DNA from: JBBQYD01 sp942493075
GTDB taxonomy: Bacteria > Verrucomicrobiota > Verrucomicrobiia > Limisphaerales > UBA8199
Direction of reading: 5' to 3'
Length of the DNA stretch: 64,000 nucleotides
Assembly: GCA_942493075.1 (NCBI GenBank)
Contig: OW818681.1
Span: 5,022,001 to 5,086,000 of the forward strand
In this document: positions 30,242 through 39,488 of the stretch, piece by piece
How positions within the stretch are numbered: the first letter of the stretch is position 1
Layout: each line of letters starts with the position of its first letter
Translations under genes and position numbers: made by a program
The notes under the pieces: model-generated
Seen by the model: the letters and a program-made list of their open reading frames with translations, nothing else
The model's database searches: none
What the model was told of the DNA's origin: nothing

Positions 30242-31171
30242 ATGAAACTGCGTTTAACACTGCTGCATGGGCGTTGTAAGGCCGTCCGGGCCGGCTTTAC
30301 CCTTATCGAACTGCTGGTCGTGATCGCAATTATTGCCATTCTGGCGGCGATGCTTCTGCCTGCTCTGTCCAGCGCAAAGGCCAAAGCGTCTCGCATCCAA
30401 TGCACCTCACAGTTGAAACAGATCGGGGTGGCTTTCCACCTCTTCCTCGCCGATCGTAACGATATGTTTCCGCCAGCCGGCTTGCATTTTGCCGGGGGGC
30501 AACTGGCTTGGGACAGCTTTCTCCACAAGTACATGGGCGGCAATGCCACTGAGGTTGACCTTTCAATCGGGGTTGTCGATGTGGAGTATTCGCCGAAGCT
30601 CGAGAAATGTCCCGCTGACCGGGGGCCAAAGGTAAGCTGGATGGGCAACCCGGCCTGGTTTGGCGTCCGATCTTACGCCATGAACAGCGTGGGTACTCGT
30701 TGGGGAACGGAATACCAGGTGTCGACCCGCAGCCAGTCTTACCCGTTGCCAGCCATCAGCCGGGGGGTTGGTATCTATTGGTATGATTCCGCTGTGCCGA
30801 ATGCAGATTGGGAAGCACGAGGTTACAAATCGGCAGTGGTCGCCGATAACGCCACGACGATCCTGATGGTTGAACAGGCCATGGGCCAGCAATGCGTGGG
30901 TAACGAATGGACCTGCGTTTCATTGGGACCCAAGATCACTGATGGGGGAGCGCAGGGCTGTCTTTATCAAATTGATTACGGGGCGAAACCACAAAACCCG
31001 GGTTCAAGTGAAGGACTCAACCAGGGCCTACCCCTGTACAAGGCGCATCAGAACCGGTTCAACTACCTGTTTCATGACGGGCATGTGCAGGCTCTTCGAA
31101 TCGAGGACACTATTGGCGCGGGGACGTTAGCCTCACCCAAGGGCATGTGGACCATATTTCGAGGCGATTAG
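30242..31171 (+). CDS. Prepilin-type N-terminal methylation domain protein (DUF1559-like)
   Basis: A 309-residue orphan pseudopilin. MKLRLTLLHGRCKAVRAG precedes FTLIELLVVIAIIAILAAML, with cleavage expected after the Gly. The globular part includes TSQLKQIGVAFHLFLADRND and near the end FHDGHVQALRIED, the family DG motif. ATG 30242 is chosen because it gives a short basic leader and starts four bases after the upstream lipoprotein. Paralogous to the gene at 25743, with the same predicted export route. Confidence 0.9.
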   Translation: MKLRLTLLHGRCKAVRAGFTLIELLVVIAIIAILAAMLLPALSSAKAKASRIQCTSQLKQIGVAFHLFLADRNDMFPPAGLHFAGGQLAWDSFLHKYMGGNATEVDLSIGVVDVEYSPKLEKCPADRGPKVSWMGNPAWFGVRSYAMNSVGTRWGTEYQVSTRSQSYPLPAISRGVGIYWYDSAVPNADWEARGYKSAVVADNATTILMVEQAMGQQCVGNEWTCVSLGPKITDGGAQGCLYQIDYGAKPQNPGSSEGLNQGLPLYKAHQNRFNYLFHDGHVQALRIEDTIGAGTLASPKGMWTIFRGD

Positions 31172-31491
31172 CCATCGCACCACTACTGCCGTTCTCACCT
31201 GCCCCGGCAAAAGTAACCGCCCCATGCGTTGCGTCCTTTAGGCCTCGTGGCCTTATGAGGCACGTCCGTGCGTCGTCTGACAGGGAAACGCCCGGTGAGG
31301 ACACCGGGCCTTCAACGCAGGGTTCGGGGCGTCCTTCCGTGCATTGGTTAATGTGCGGCGGCTACCCGATCGATTGGAACGAATTTGGCGGGCAGGTTTC
31401 GCCGGCTCGCTATTCCTAAATCGGCGCGTGATTACAAAGTTCCCGCCAGTTTATTGTCGTGCTGCACGGCACATTCAGGCATAAAGGTTTC
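31172..31491. other. Intergenic stretch with a small hairpin
   Basis: No gene is seen. CCCGGTG and CACCGGG (31291-31308) form a seven-base-pair hairpin with a four-base loop but no T run. The promoter of the ABC pair should lie in the right half. Confidence 0.4.
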
Positions 31492-32259
31492 ATGATCTAC
31501 CTGAACCAGATCACGAAGCTGTTTGGCTCGCAGACGGCCGTGGATAATCTGTCCTTCGAGGTGCCCGCCGGGCAGATTCTTGGATTTCTGGGCCCAAACG
31601 GTGCGGGCAAATCAACGACACTAAAAATTCTCACCGGCATGCTGGCACCGACGAGCGGGACTGCGCGGATTTGTGATATTGACCTGCAGGAGCATCCCGT
31701 CGAGGTGAAGAGGCAAGTGGGTTTTGTGCCGGAATCCGGAGCGGTTTTCGAATCATTGACGGGGCTTGAGTATCTGGAGATGGTGGCAGCGCTTTATGGC
31801 ATCCCGGCCCGGGCGGCGCGGTCGCGCATCGAGCAATTCATCGCATTCTTTGATCTGAGCTTCGGAACGCTTACGGATAAGCTCCTGGGAGCTTATTCCA
31901 AAGGCATGCGGCGAAAGGTAGTCATCACCGCCGCCCTGCTGCATAACCCCCCGGTCGTTTTCTTTGATGAGCCGCTGGACGGATTGGATGCGAATGCCGC
32001 TGTCGGTTTCAAGCATCTGATTCAGACGCTCGCTCATGAGGGAAAAACCATCGTGTACAGCTCTCACATTCTCGATGTGGTCGAGCGCGTGTGCGATCGT
32101 GTGATCATCATCAACAAAGGTCGGCTGCTCGTCGATGGGACCCCGGCTGGGCTCGTTGCCGCGCATGGCGCTGAGAACCTCGAACGGCTGTTCACTCAGC
32201 TCACTGGCGGTAGCGAATTGGAGCGGCGCGCCGAAGATTTTGCGAAGACCTTCAGATAG
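31492..32259 (+). CDS. ABC-2-type transporter ATP-binding protein
   Basis: A 255-residue ATPase of the ABC-2 (DrrA/CcmA-like) class. Walker A GPNGAGKSTTLK near 37-48, a degenerate signature YSKGMRRK, Walker B VVFFDEPLDGLD and the H-loop SSHILD are present. Start at ATG 31492 (MIYLNQITKLFGSQ) rather than an upstream GTG. It precedes its membrane partner by four bases. The substrate is unknown; the partner's unusual permease fold suggests export or gliding-type functions rather than uptake. Confidence 0.92.
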   Translation: MIYLNQITKLFGSQTAVDNLSFEVPAGQILGFLGPNGAGKSTTLKILTGMLAPTSGTARICDIDLQEHPVEVKRQVGFVPESGAVFESLTGLEYLEMVAALYGIPARAARSRIEQFIAFFDLSFGTLTDKLLGAYSKGMRRKVVITAALLHNPPVVFFDEPLDGLDANAAVGFKHLIQTLAHEGKTIVYSSHILDVVERVCDRVIIINKGRLLVDGTPAGLVAAHGAENLERLFTQLTGGSELERRAEDFAKTFR

Positions 32260-32263
32260 TCAA

Positions 32264-33892
32264 ATGAACCCGACAGCCCCTCCACCTTATGTCGAGCCGG
32301 AGCCAGCTTTGCAGCCCACGTTGCGGAAGTTGTTCCTGACTTTGTTTCTTCGGGGCCGATCCTCGCGGGGCTTGCAGCATGGCAAAGGTCCGCAATCGAT
32401 CGGCTCCAAACTGGGCCTGTCACTGTTCCTCTACGCACTTTTTGGAGCGGTCGCTCTCATGCTGATGGGGCAGCAGGTGTTCACGCTATCTGTTTACCTC
32501 CACTGCATGACCTTTGTGTTCCTGGGCATGTTCGTCGCGGCTTCTGCGGGTGAGGTGTTGTTCAACAAGGAGGAGGGTGACATTCTGATGCATCGTCCGA
32601 TCACGCCAGGAGCTCTGCTTTGGGCAAAGATTCGAGTGCTGACGGAGGTTTCCCTCTGGCTGGCCGGCGCGCTGAACCTGGTGGGCTTTTTTGCCGGCAT
32701 AGGAACGCGCAACGGCGGATGGCTGTTCCCGGTGGTGCATGCGGCTTCGGTGGTAATGGCTGCGCTGTTCTGCACCAGTTGCGTGGTCCTGGTTTACCAG
32801 CTTTGTTTGCGTTTTTTCGGTCGCGAACGCCTTGAGAGCATGATGACAATGGCGCAGGTTTTGGTGGCTGTGGGATCAGTCATGGCAGGACAGGCGCTCC
32901 CGCACATCATGCCGCGCATCGGAGTGGGCAGCATAGATCTGAGCTCCGGATCATGGTGGCTGGCGCTTTTGCCTCCCGTCTGGTTTGCTGCCCTGGATGA
33001 TGCGGTTGCGGGCAGCCACGCAGGAATGTCGTGGTTGCTGGCTGGCGCAGGGGTGCTGGCAACAGTCGTCATAGGATGGCTGGCCTTCAGCAAACTTGCC
33101 CAGAGTTACCAGACTGGCCTGCAACATTTGCAGGAGGCAGCCGCGCCGAAAGCCAGATCCGGAGGCCGCCGCCGTTGGCTGGCGGCCTTGGTGGAGAAGC
33201 CACCGCTGAGTTGGTGGCTGCGAGACCCGGTCGAGCGCGCTTCGTTTCTCCTTACGGCAGCCTATCTCCTGCGCGATCGTGACGTGAAACTGCGGATATA
33301 CCCCGGGCTTGCCCCGGTACTGCTGGTCCCGTTCTTTATGATGCTACGGGATCGGAGCGGTGACTCGGGCACCTTCGTTGTCGCTTTCTCGTGTGGCATG
33401 ATCGGGTTGGTTCCCATGGCGGCGGGAGGCATGATGGCCTACTCGCAGCATTGGCAGGCGGCGGATCTGTTTCGAGCAATGCCAGCAGAAGGTCCGGCTC
33501 GATTGTGCTTCGGCTCGCAACGCGCTGTGTTCCTGATTCTGGTCGCACCCGTGCTTTTGCTGTTCATTGGTGCGCTTTGCGTGCTTCAACCTAAAACACT
33601 CCCCCTGTTGCTACCTTCCCTCATTGCGATGCCAGTGATATCGCTTGTGCCTTACCTGCGTGGAAAGGCGATCCCTCTCTCGCGCGCACCTGAGGAAGCC
33701 AGAAATGCCGGTCGCGGCCTGGGCATAATGGGAATCATGATTCTTTCGATGGCACTTTCAGCGGCGGCGAGCGCCGTGTATCAGGCCGGGTGGCTCCATT
33801 GGATGCTTATGGTAGAAGCCGTGATCGTAGCAGTCCTGTGGGTGGCTTGCCGAAGAATCGTGCGCAATTCCACATGGCCGTCCATGGAGTAG
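32264..33892 (+). CDS. ABC-2-type transporter permease
   Basis: A 542-residue polytopic membrane protein from ATG 32264, four bases after the ATPase stop. Hydrophobic segments include LGLSLFLYALFGAVALMLM, MTFVFLGMFVAASAG, LVGFFAGIGT and several C-terminal pairs, about ten to twelve in total. A cytoplasmic loop has FNKEEGDILMHRPITPGALL, the conserved loop of large exporter permeases that takes up the ATPase. The start is fixed by coupling to the upstream gene. Confidence 0.88.
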   Translation: MNPTAPPPYVEPEPALQPTLRKLFLTLFLRGRSSRGLQHGKGPQSIGSKLGLSLFLYALFGAVALMLMGQQVFTLSVYLHCMTFVFLGMFVAASAGEVLFNKEEGDILMHRPITPGALLWAKIRVLTEVSLWLAGALNLVGFFAGIGTRNGGWLFPVVHAASVVMAALFCTSCVVLVYQLCLRFFGRERLESMMTMAQVLVAVGSVMAGQALPHIMPRIGVGSIDLSSGSWWLALLPPVWFAALDDAVAGSHAGMSWLLAGAGVLATVVIGWLAFSKLAQSYQTGLQHLQEAAAPKARSGGRRRWLAALVEKPPLSWWLRDPVERASFLLTAAYLLRDRDVKLRIYPGLAPVLLVPFFMMLRDRSGDSGTFVVAFSCGMIGLVPMAAGGMMAYSQHWQAADLFRAMPAEGPARLCFGSQRAVFLILVAPVLLLFIGALCVLQPKTLPLLLPSLIAMPVISLVPYLRGKAIPLSRAPEEARNAGRGLGIMGIMILSMALSAAASAVYQAGWLHWMLMVEAVIVAVLWVACRRIVRNSTWPSME

Positions 33893-33965
33893 CCGTGAAC
33901 GGTGGCTGGTGCTGACGAGCCAGCAAAGGGCCGTCAGCTTTCGAAAACAAAGATCGGCTTGCCGC

Positions 33966-35417
33966 TCAGGCAGCCGCGCGTGAAGCTGCCAAATCCACCT
34001 TCCGCTGACGAAGGCTGCGGAAGAATTCATACCCCTCGCGGCAGCGCCGGACAAAAACCGTCTTATCTTCAAGCATGGTCTTCACGATGCGCAGAATCGG
34101 TTTAGGCCTCAGGTAATAGGCCCGGTAAAACCGATCTATCGCCTCAAAAATCTCATCCTTGTTCAAACCCGGGTATTCGAGCGCGCTCTGTTGAAATCCG
34201 TCCGTCTCCACGAGATCGGTTTTGTCCTTTTTGACGAACCAACCGTTCTGGCGGGCCATCTCAAATAGCTCAGTGCCTGGATAAGGCGCGGCCAGTGAAA
34301 CCTGCAAGCTGAACACATCGAGTTCCTGAGCGAAGCGGATCGTGTTCTCGATGGACTGCGGGGTCTCAACAGGCAGACCGAGGATGAAGGTACCGTGGAT
34401 GATCACACCAGCCTGATGGCAGGCCTTGGTAAACCGGCGCATCTCCTCAAGGGTCACGCCCTTCTTAATGCGCGTGAGGATGTCCTCGTTTCCGCTTTCG
34501 TAACCCACCAGGAAAAGGCGCAAACCAGCGTCTTTGAATGAACTGATCGTATCGTAATCCAGGTTAGCCCGGCTGTTACAGCTCCAGGTCAGGTTGAGAG
34601 GCGCGAGTTTGCGGGCAATTTCCCGAGCTCGCGGCAGGTTTGCCGTAAACGTGTCATCGTCAAAAAAGAACTCTTTCACCTGGGGAAAAAGCTTCTTCAT
34701 GTAAGCCATTTCGTCGGCAACATTCTGGGGCGAACGGACCCGGTACTTGTGCCCACCAATAGTCTGCGGCCATAGGCAGAACGTGCACTGCGCCGGACAA
34801 CCGCGTCCGGTATAAAGGCTCACATAGGGATGGAGCAGATAACCGATGAAGTATTTCTCGATCTCCAAATCGCGTTTATAGATGTCAGCCACCCAGGGCA
34901 AGGCATCCAGATTCGGGATGAGTTCCCGTTCCGGGTTGTGCTTAATCTTTCCGTCCTTGTCGCGATAGGAAAGGCCGTTGATGGTTTCCAGGGGACGTCC
35001 TTCCGCCACTTCCTTGCACGTGTAGTCGAACTCCTTGCGACCCACCCAGTCGATTGCCGAAGAGGCTTTGAGTGTCTCGCCCGGCAGCACCGCGGCGTGT
35101 GCCCCCACAAAACCGATCGTCACTTCCGGACGGTTCCGCTTGATAGCCTCGGCCACCTTGCAATCGTTCTTCAACGAAGGCGTGCTCGTGTGGATGATTA
35201 CATGATCGTAGCCTTTGGCCTTCTCCAGACACTCTTTGATCTCGATGTTGTGCGGGGGACAATCCAGGAGCTTGCTATTGGGAACCAGGGCCGCCGGTTG
35301 CGCCAGCCATGTGGGATACCAAAAGCTGGTTACCTCGCGGCGCGCCTGATAGCGGGAGCCGGCACCTCCGTCGAACCCGTCGAATGAAGGTGGTGAAAGA
35401 AACAGTGTCTTGCTCAC
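33966..35417 (-). CDS. hpnJ: B12-binding radical SAM protein HpnJ
   Basis: HpnJ-type proteins act late in hopanoid side-chain synthesis (formation of the bacteriohopanetetrol cyclitol ether). The 483-residue protein starts MSKTLFLSPPSFDGFDGGAG, typical of the family, has a cobalamin-binding-like N-terminal domain to about 170 and the radical SAM cluster GRGCPAQCTFC with Cys207, Cys211 and Cys214. GTG start at 35417. It lies 45 bases after hpnH in one operon. No squalene-hopene cyclase is in the window, so the pathway assignment rests on family resemblance alone. Confidence 0.85.
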   Translation of the reverse strand: MSKTLFLSPPSFDGFDGGAGSRYQARREVTSFWYPTWLAQPAALVPNSKLLDCPPHNIEIKECLEKAKGYDHVIIHTSTPSLKNDCKVAEAIKRNRPEVTIGFVGAHAAVLPGETLKASSAIDWVGRKEFDYTCKEVAEGRPLETINGLSYRDKDGKIKHNPERELIPNLDALPWVADIYKRDLEIEKYFIGYLLHPYVSLYTGRGCPAQCTFCLWPQTIGGHKYRVRSPQNVADEMAYMKKLFPQVKEFFFDDDTFTANLPRAREIARKLAPLNLTWSCNSRANLDYDTISSFKDAGLRLFLVGYESGNEDILTRIKKGVTLEEMRRFTKACHQAGVIIHGTFILGLPVETPQSIENTIRFAQELDVFSLQVSLAAPYPGTELFEMARQNGWFVKKDKTDLVETDGFQQSALEYPGLNKDEIFEAIDRFYRAYYLRPKPILRIVKTMLEDKTVFVRRCREGYEFFRSLRQRKVDLAASRAAA

Positions 35418-35462
35418 GTGTACGTTTAATCCCTCGATTGAATTCGGAAACCTTGCTGGGTG

Positions 35463-36866
35463 CTATGGCTGCTTCACTTCGCGTATTTTCGCCAGCAAAG
35501 CATCGCGTTCCGAACTGTCCCCGGAAGCGCAGCCGTGGCCTTCCGCATGCCCGCCCTGGCCGCCATTGGATTGAAAGGCGGATTTGGCCCCAGCCAAACC
35601 ATGGGTCATTGCCGCGCGGGAATCGGCCAAGTGCCCCTTGCCGATGCTCGCTCCGTTGAACGCGTTTACCTTGGCGCCGTCCGGGTACGGCAGGGGACGC
35701 GGCCAAAAGTTGTATTTGAAATTCTTCCAGTTGTCGCCGGCTTTGTAATTGGTTCCCAAGGCGCCGCTGGGATCATAACCGCAATGAACCATACAATTCT
35801 CGCAGCGAGGATCACGGGCTTTCCCGTCCACCACGCCGTAATTTTCCCATTTCACCTGTTCAAGCATCTCCTGGTAACGGGCGTAGTGCCCATCCGTCAT
35901 CAGGTAGCACGGGGCCTTCCATCCGCGGATGTTGCGGGTTGGAATGGCCCAGGCGGTACAGGTCAAATCGCGGTGGCCAGCAAGGAACTCCTGGTAAACC
36001 GGCGTGCCGAAGATGGTGAACTTTTCTCCCCACTCCTGGATGCGCGCGAATTTCTCGCGAGTCATCGCACGAGTCAGGAAGAAATCCTCCGGTTTCCTGC
36101 CCAACCGGCTGACCATATCCTTCTTGGCGGCGTCATAATCGTAACCGGGTGAGATGGTATGCCCATCCACATTCAGCCAGGAGAAAAACTGAAACATCTC
36201 CTCGATCTCTTTGACCTCCGTCTCGCGGTACACCGTGGTGTTGGTAGCTACCTGGTAGCCAAGCAACTTGGCCATCTTGATGGCTTCCACACATTCCTTG
36301 AAGACCCCTTCGCGCTCTACAATCAAATCGTGGGTGTATTCCAAACCGTCCACGTGCACGTTCCAGTAGAGCCACGTGCTCGGGCTGATCACCGGGCGTC
36401 CGTCATGTTTGCCCTTGCGGATGGTCTCGACATCTTTGTCGGTGACAAGTTTGGCTGCCAGTAGCTGGCTCAGAAGAGGTTCCTGGGTGGCGCTGTACGT
36501 TGCAGCCAGGTACTCGCGCATCTTTTTGCGCATGAAAACCCCGTTCGTGCAGATATACACGATACGGCCTTGTTTGAGCAGGCCATCAACGAGTTCCTCA
36601 ATTTTTGGATAGATCAGGGGCTCGCCACCGCAAACCGAAACCATAGGAGCATCGCACTCCTGGGCCGATCCCAGGCAATCTTCGAGCGACATCATGTCCT
36701 TCAGGCTGGTGGAATATTCACGAATGCGCCCGCAGCCCGTGCACGTCAGATTACAGGTATGCAACGGTTCCAGTTGGAGAACCAATGCAAACCTGGGAGT
36801 CCGACGAAGCTTGTGCTTAATGATGTGACGGGCGATCTTCACCGTCAAAGCCAGTGGAAACCGCAT
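35463..36866 (-). CDS. hpnH: Radical SAM adenosylhopane synthase HpnH, C-terminally extended
   Basis: HpnH joins an adenosyl radical to diploptene, the first step of extended hopanoid synthesis. The 467-residue protein has the radical SAM motif CNLTCTGC (Cys38, 42, 45), VCGGEPLIYP, and the C-terminal Cys segment DPRCENCMVHCGYDPSGAL. These fit HpnH well. The protein is about 90-120 residues longer than usual; the extra C-terminus contains GGQGGHAEGHGCASGD, a Gly/His-rich stretch. Four bases separate it from the upstream lipoprotein gene, and hpnJ follows. Confidence 0.85.
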   Translation of the reverse strand: MRFPLALTVKIARHIIKHKLRRTPRFALVLQLEPLHTCNLTCTGCGRIREYSTSLKDMMSLEDCLGSAQECDAPMVSVCGGEPLIYPKIEELVDGLLKQGRIVYICTNGVFMRKKMREYLAATYSATQEPLLSQLLAAKLVTDKDVETIRKGKHDGRPVISPSTWLYWNVHVDGLEYTHDLIVEREGVFKECVEAIKMAKLLGYQVATNTTVYRETEVKEIEEMFQFFSWLNVDGHTISPGYDYDAAKKDMVSRLGRKPEDFFLTRAMTREKFARIQEWGEKFTIFGTPVYQEFLAGHRDLTCTAWAIPTRNIRGWKAPCYLMTDGHYARYQEMLEQVKWENYGVVDGKARDPRCENCMVHCGYDPSGALGTNYKAGDNWKNFKYNFWPRPLPYPDGAKVNAFNGASIGKGHLADSRAAMTHGLAGAKSAFQSNGGQGGHAEGHGCASGDSSERDALLAKIREVKQP

Positions 36867-36869
36867 AAA

Positions 36870-37079
36870 TCAAAATTTAACAGTCAGAGGTGTCGAAGCG
36901 ACTTCAATTACAGGAACGGATTGAGGCTGCTCAGCCGGGGGTGGCGGAACATGAATCAAGCCTGGCAGGAGGAGCATCGCTGGCGAAACGCTCTGGGTGC
37001 TATTAATGCCGCTACAACCAGCAACCAGGGCCAGCACAGGAATCATCCACAGACACTTTAATTTTCTGTGTAAAGTCAC
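36870..37079 (-). CDS. Small lipoprotein heading the hpnH-hpnJ operon
   Basis: Sixty-nine residues. The N-terminus MTLHRKLKCLWMIPVLALVAGC is a lipoprotein signal with Cys22; the mature part is Pro-rich (GLIHVPPPPAEQPQSVPVIE). GTG start at 37079; the internal ATG at 37046 would remove the basic residues. It ends four bases before hpnH, so it is the first gene of that operon. Function unknown; possibly an envelope partner of hopanoid processing. Confidence 0.6.
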   Translation of the reverse strand: MTLHRKLKCLWMIPVLALVAGCSGINSTQSVSPAMLLLPGLIHVPPPPAEQPQSVPVIEVASTPLTVKF

Positions 37080-37139
37080 TGAATGAACAGTATAATTTGC
37101 GCTAGGGTATTCGCAACTGCTATTTTGAAGGAGAGCTTA

Positions 37140-37955
37140 ATGCAATTTTTACCCCCAGCAGGGTACGAGGGCACATGCACCAAGCCCGGCCAAGCCTGGT
37201 TCCGGGGAGCCTTTTACCTTTTGCTCTGGCTGCTAATCCAAGGATTACTTCCGTGCAAAGCCGCATCAATTCACAAAGATGCTAACGATAAAGCTTCCGC
37301 TGTTTACACCGAACTCAACCAAAAAGCGGCCACCAACCGCACCAACGTGGAGATTCTCTGGCATCTCGCCAGGGCCTGTTTCGAGCGTGGGGAGTTTGCG
37401 ACTAACAAGGCGGAACGCGCGCTGTTCGCCGAGCAGGGCATCGAGGCAGCGGAACGAGCAGTCCGGCTTCAGAGCAATTCGGCACCCGCCGTTTATTACC
37501 TGGGCATGAACCTGGGCCAGTTGGCACGAACCAAATCCCTTGGCGCCCTGCGCCTGGTTGACCGGATGGTTGATCTTTTCAGCCGCTCGGCCCGGCTTGA
37601 TCCGCGCTTTGATTATGCAGGTTCCGATCGAAACCTGGGGCTCCTGTACCGGGACGCCCCGGTTATCGGCAGCGTGGGGGACCGCCGACAATCCAAGCTC
37701 CATCTGGAGCGAGCAGCCAGACTGGAACCCAAGTATCCGGGCAATCGCCTGACCTTGGCGGAAAGTTACGTTAAGTGGGGCGATTTCCAGGCCGCACGAG
37801 GAGAATTAGCCGCATTGGATAAACTTTGGGCAGATGCCCGAATGACGCTCTCGGGTGAGGACTGGGCATTGAGTTGGGTAGATTGGAGCAAGCGCCGGAG
37901 CGATTTGCGCCAGAAACTATCCGCCCGATCGATCACGAGTCCCCGAGACTCGTAA
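37140..37955 (+). CDS. TatT-like helical-repeat protein, divergent from hpnH operon
   Basis: A 271-residue exported protein. The start at ATG 37140 is fixed by AAGGAG seven bases upstream, while an ATG at 37083 lacks this. A hydrophobic export segment (FYLLLWLLIQGLLPCKA) is followed by TPR-like helical repeats. The region YYLGMNLGQLARTKSLGAL to RNLGLLYRDAPVIGS resembles TatT components of TRAP transporters and related lipoproteins. It diverges from the hpnH operon across 60 bases and ends one base before the ispE stop on the other strand. Confidence 0.7.
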   Translation: MQFLPPAGYEGTCTKPGQAWFRGAFYLLLWLLIQGLLPCKAASIHKDANDKASAVYTELNQKAATNRTNVEILWHLARACFERGEFATNKAERALFAEQGIEAAERAVRLQSNSAPAVYYLGMNLGQLARTKSLGALRLVDRMVDLFSRSARLDPRFDYAGSDRNLGLLYRDAPVIGSVGDRRQSKLHLERAARLEPKYPGNRLTLAESYVKWGDFQAARGELAALDKLWADARMTLSGEDWALSWVDWSKRRSDLRQKLSARSITSPRDS

Positions 37956-38846
37956 TTACTCCAACTCGTTTCTTATTGGAACCACTTTGATCCAATTGGC
38001 CTCGCCGAATTTCTCCCGAAACCTCAGGCTGAGTTGATGACCATCCGCCATAGACGGCACAATTGCGAACGTGGTAGACCCGCTGCCAGACATCAAGGTA
38101 GCCAACGCGCCATTCTCACGGAAAAAGCGCTGGTAAATCTCCAAGATAGGATATTTATGCAAAGCGGGTGCTTCCAAGGAATTATAAAACAACTCAGCCG
38201 CCGCCTTAAGATCGCCCTTTCTCAAAGCGCTTACTAAACGTTCCGCGCGTCCTTTCTCGCCATTAAGGGCGGCAGGGAAATGTGCCAATTGCTGGTAAGC
38301 CCACGGTGTCGAGATGCCAAAGCCGGGATGCACCAGCACAAAGGCGGTGCCATCCAAAGCGGCAAAGGGCTCTAAGGGTTGAATCTTCTCGCCTCGACCG
38401 AAGGCTAGCGCCGGCCTGGGCTGAAGAAAAAAGGAAATGTCCGACCCCAAACGGGTCGTGATCTCGTAGATGGCGGCTGGGGCCAAGGGAAAGCCGAACA
38501 ATTCATTCAGTCCTAGCAGGGTGGTCGCGGCGTTGCCACTGCCACCGCCCAAGCCTGCTGCCATTGGAATTCGCTTGTGAAGCCGAAGGGAAACTCCCTC
38601 GCTGATTCCGGCTTGTTCCAGGAACAATGCCGCGGCACGGTACACGAGATTACCCTGCCCTGTCGGCAGAGCAGGATCATCACAGGACAATGCAAGTCCG
38701 GCGCCAGTACGCTCGAAGTCGATCGTATCGAACAGGGCTACAGGGTGGAACACCGTTTCGAGTTCGTGGAACCCATCCGGACGCTTGCCCAGGATGTTAA
38801 GCAGCAGGTTGACTTTGCAGGGCGAATGTTTCTGGAGAATCGCCAT
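37956..38846 (-). CDS. ispE: 4-diphosphocytidyl-2-C-methyl-D-erythritol kinase
   Basis: IspE phosphorylates CDP-methylerythritol in the MEP isoprenoid pathway, which supplies precursors for hopanoids. The 296-residue protein has the invariant Lys11 in SPCKVNLLLNI, the GHMP ATP motif PMAAGLGGGSGNAATTLLG at about 94-112, and SGSGSTTFAI near the C-terminus. ATG 38846 (MAILQKHSP) matches the family start better than the upstream TTG. Its stop abuts the stop of the convergent TatT-like gene. Confidence 0.94.
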   Translation of the reverse strand: MAILQKHSPCKVNLLLNILGKRPDGFHELETVFHPVALFDTIDFERTGAGLALSCDDPALPTGQGNLVYRAAALFLEQAGISEGVSLRLHKRIPMAAGLGGGSGNAATTLLGLNELFGFPLAPAAIYEITTRLGSDISFFLQPRPALAFGRGEKIQPLEPFAALDGTAFVLVHPGFGISTPWAYQQLAHFPAALNGEKGRAERLVSALRKGDLKAAAELFYNSLEAPALHKYPILEIYQRFFRENGALATLMSGSGSTTFAIVPSMADGHQLSLRFREKFGEANWIKVVPIRNELE

Positions 38847-38850
38847 GGGT

Positions 38851-38887
38851 ATAAAATCAAAGAGCGCCAACCCAGAAGTCGGCGCTC
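38851..38887 (-). terminator. Likely terminator of the TIGR04073-like gene
   Basis: On the minus strand GAGCGCC pairs with GGCGCTC around a 12-base loop, followed by CTTTGATTTTAT. It starts 21 bases beyond the stop at 38908 and ends just before the ispE start. Confidence 0.55.
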
Positions 38888-38907
38888 GGTAAAAAGATCA
38901 GACCGGC

Positions 38908-39351
38908 TTAGTGGGTATCGAAGATACGGAAACGGCTGCCCGGAACGAACGGGGTCACATCGCCGCCGCTAAAGCCCAAGTTGGTGTCGGTCGCAAAAAC
39001 GGCGTCTTCGGCCAGTTGCGGGGTGTAATTATCCGGGTACTGCGGTTCAGCAGCAATGTAATGGGTCAGGACCGGATCATAAGGGGGGAAAGGACAGGTA
39101 ACCATCTCGTAAATCCCCACGCCGGTGCGGGTGAACATGCGATTCATGCCTCTAACAAAACCGGTGGAGTAGGCATAGTCAGGGCCGTCAAACAGCGCAG
39201 ATTGTTCAACAGAACGGCGCAGTTCGCCCTGGCGGACGATTTCGGTGAAATTGCGCATACCACGGCCAAACTTGCGTTCAGTATTGGCGCATCCAGTGCC
39301 CAGCAGGGCAGTGACTAAGACGGCGGCGAGCAGGAGCAAATTTTTACGCAT
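38908..39351 (-). CDS. Exosortase-system-associated lipoprotein, TIGR04073 family
   Basis: A 147-residue protein from ATG 39351. MRKNLLLLAAVLVTALLGTGC is a lipoprotein signal with Cys21. KFGRGMRNFTEI and GFVRGMNRMFTRTGVGIYE followed by PPYDP match TIGR04073, a family found in Verrucomicrobiota, Lentisphaerae and relatives that have PEP-CTERM/exosortase systems. The function is unknown. The VPDTG-anchored protein at 54-55 kb is another hint of this sorting system. Confidence 0.85.
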   Translation of the reverse strand: MRKNLLLLAAVLVTALLGTGCANTERKFGRGMRNFTEIVRQGELRRSVEQSALFDGPDYAYSTGFVRGMNRMFTRTGVGIYEMVTCPFPPYDPVLTHYIAAEPQYPDNYTPQLAEDAVFATDTNLGFSGGDVTPFVPGSRFRIFDTH

Positions 39352-39488
39352 AAGAATCGTATGTGGAAGCCAGTTTTGTTCAGGAGCCAAAGCTTGTAAA
39401 GAGAAATGTTAGTCGCGCATCGCTTAAATAGTCTGTGAGGTTAACCTTTTTTCCTCATGTAAATACCACCTTCCGCAGCATTGCGCTC

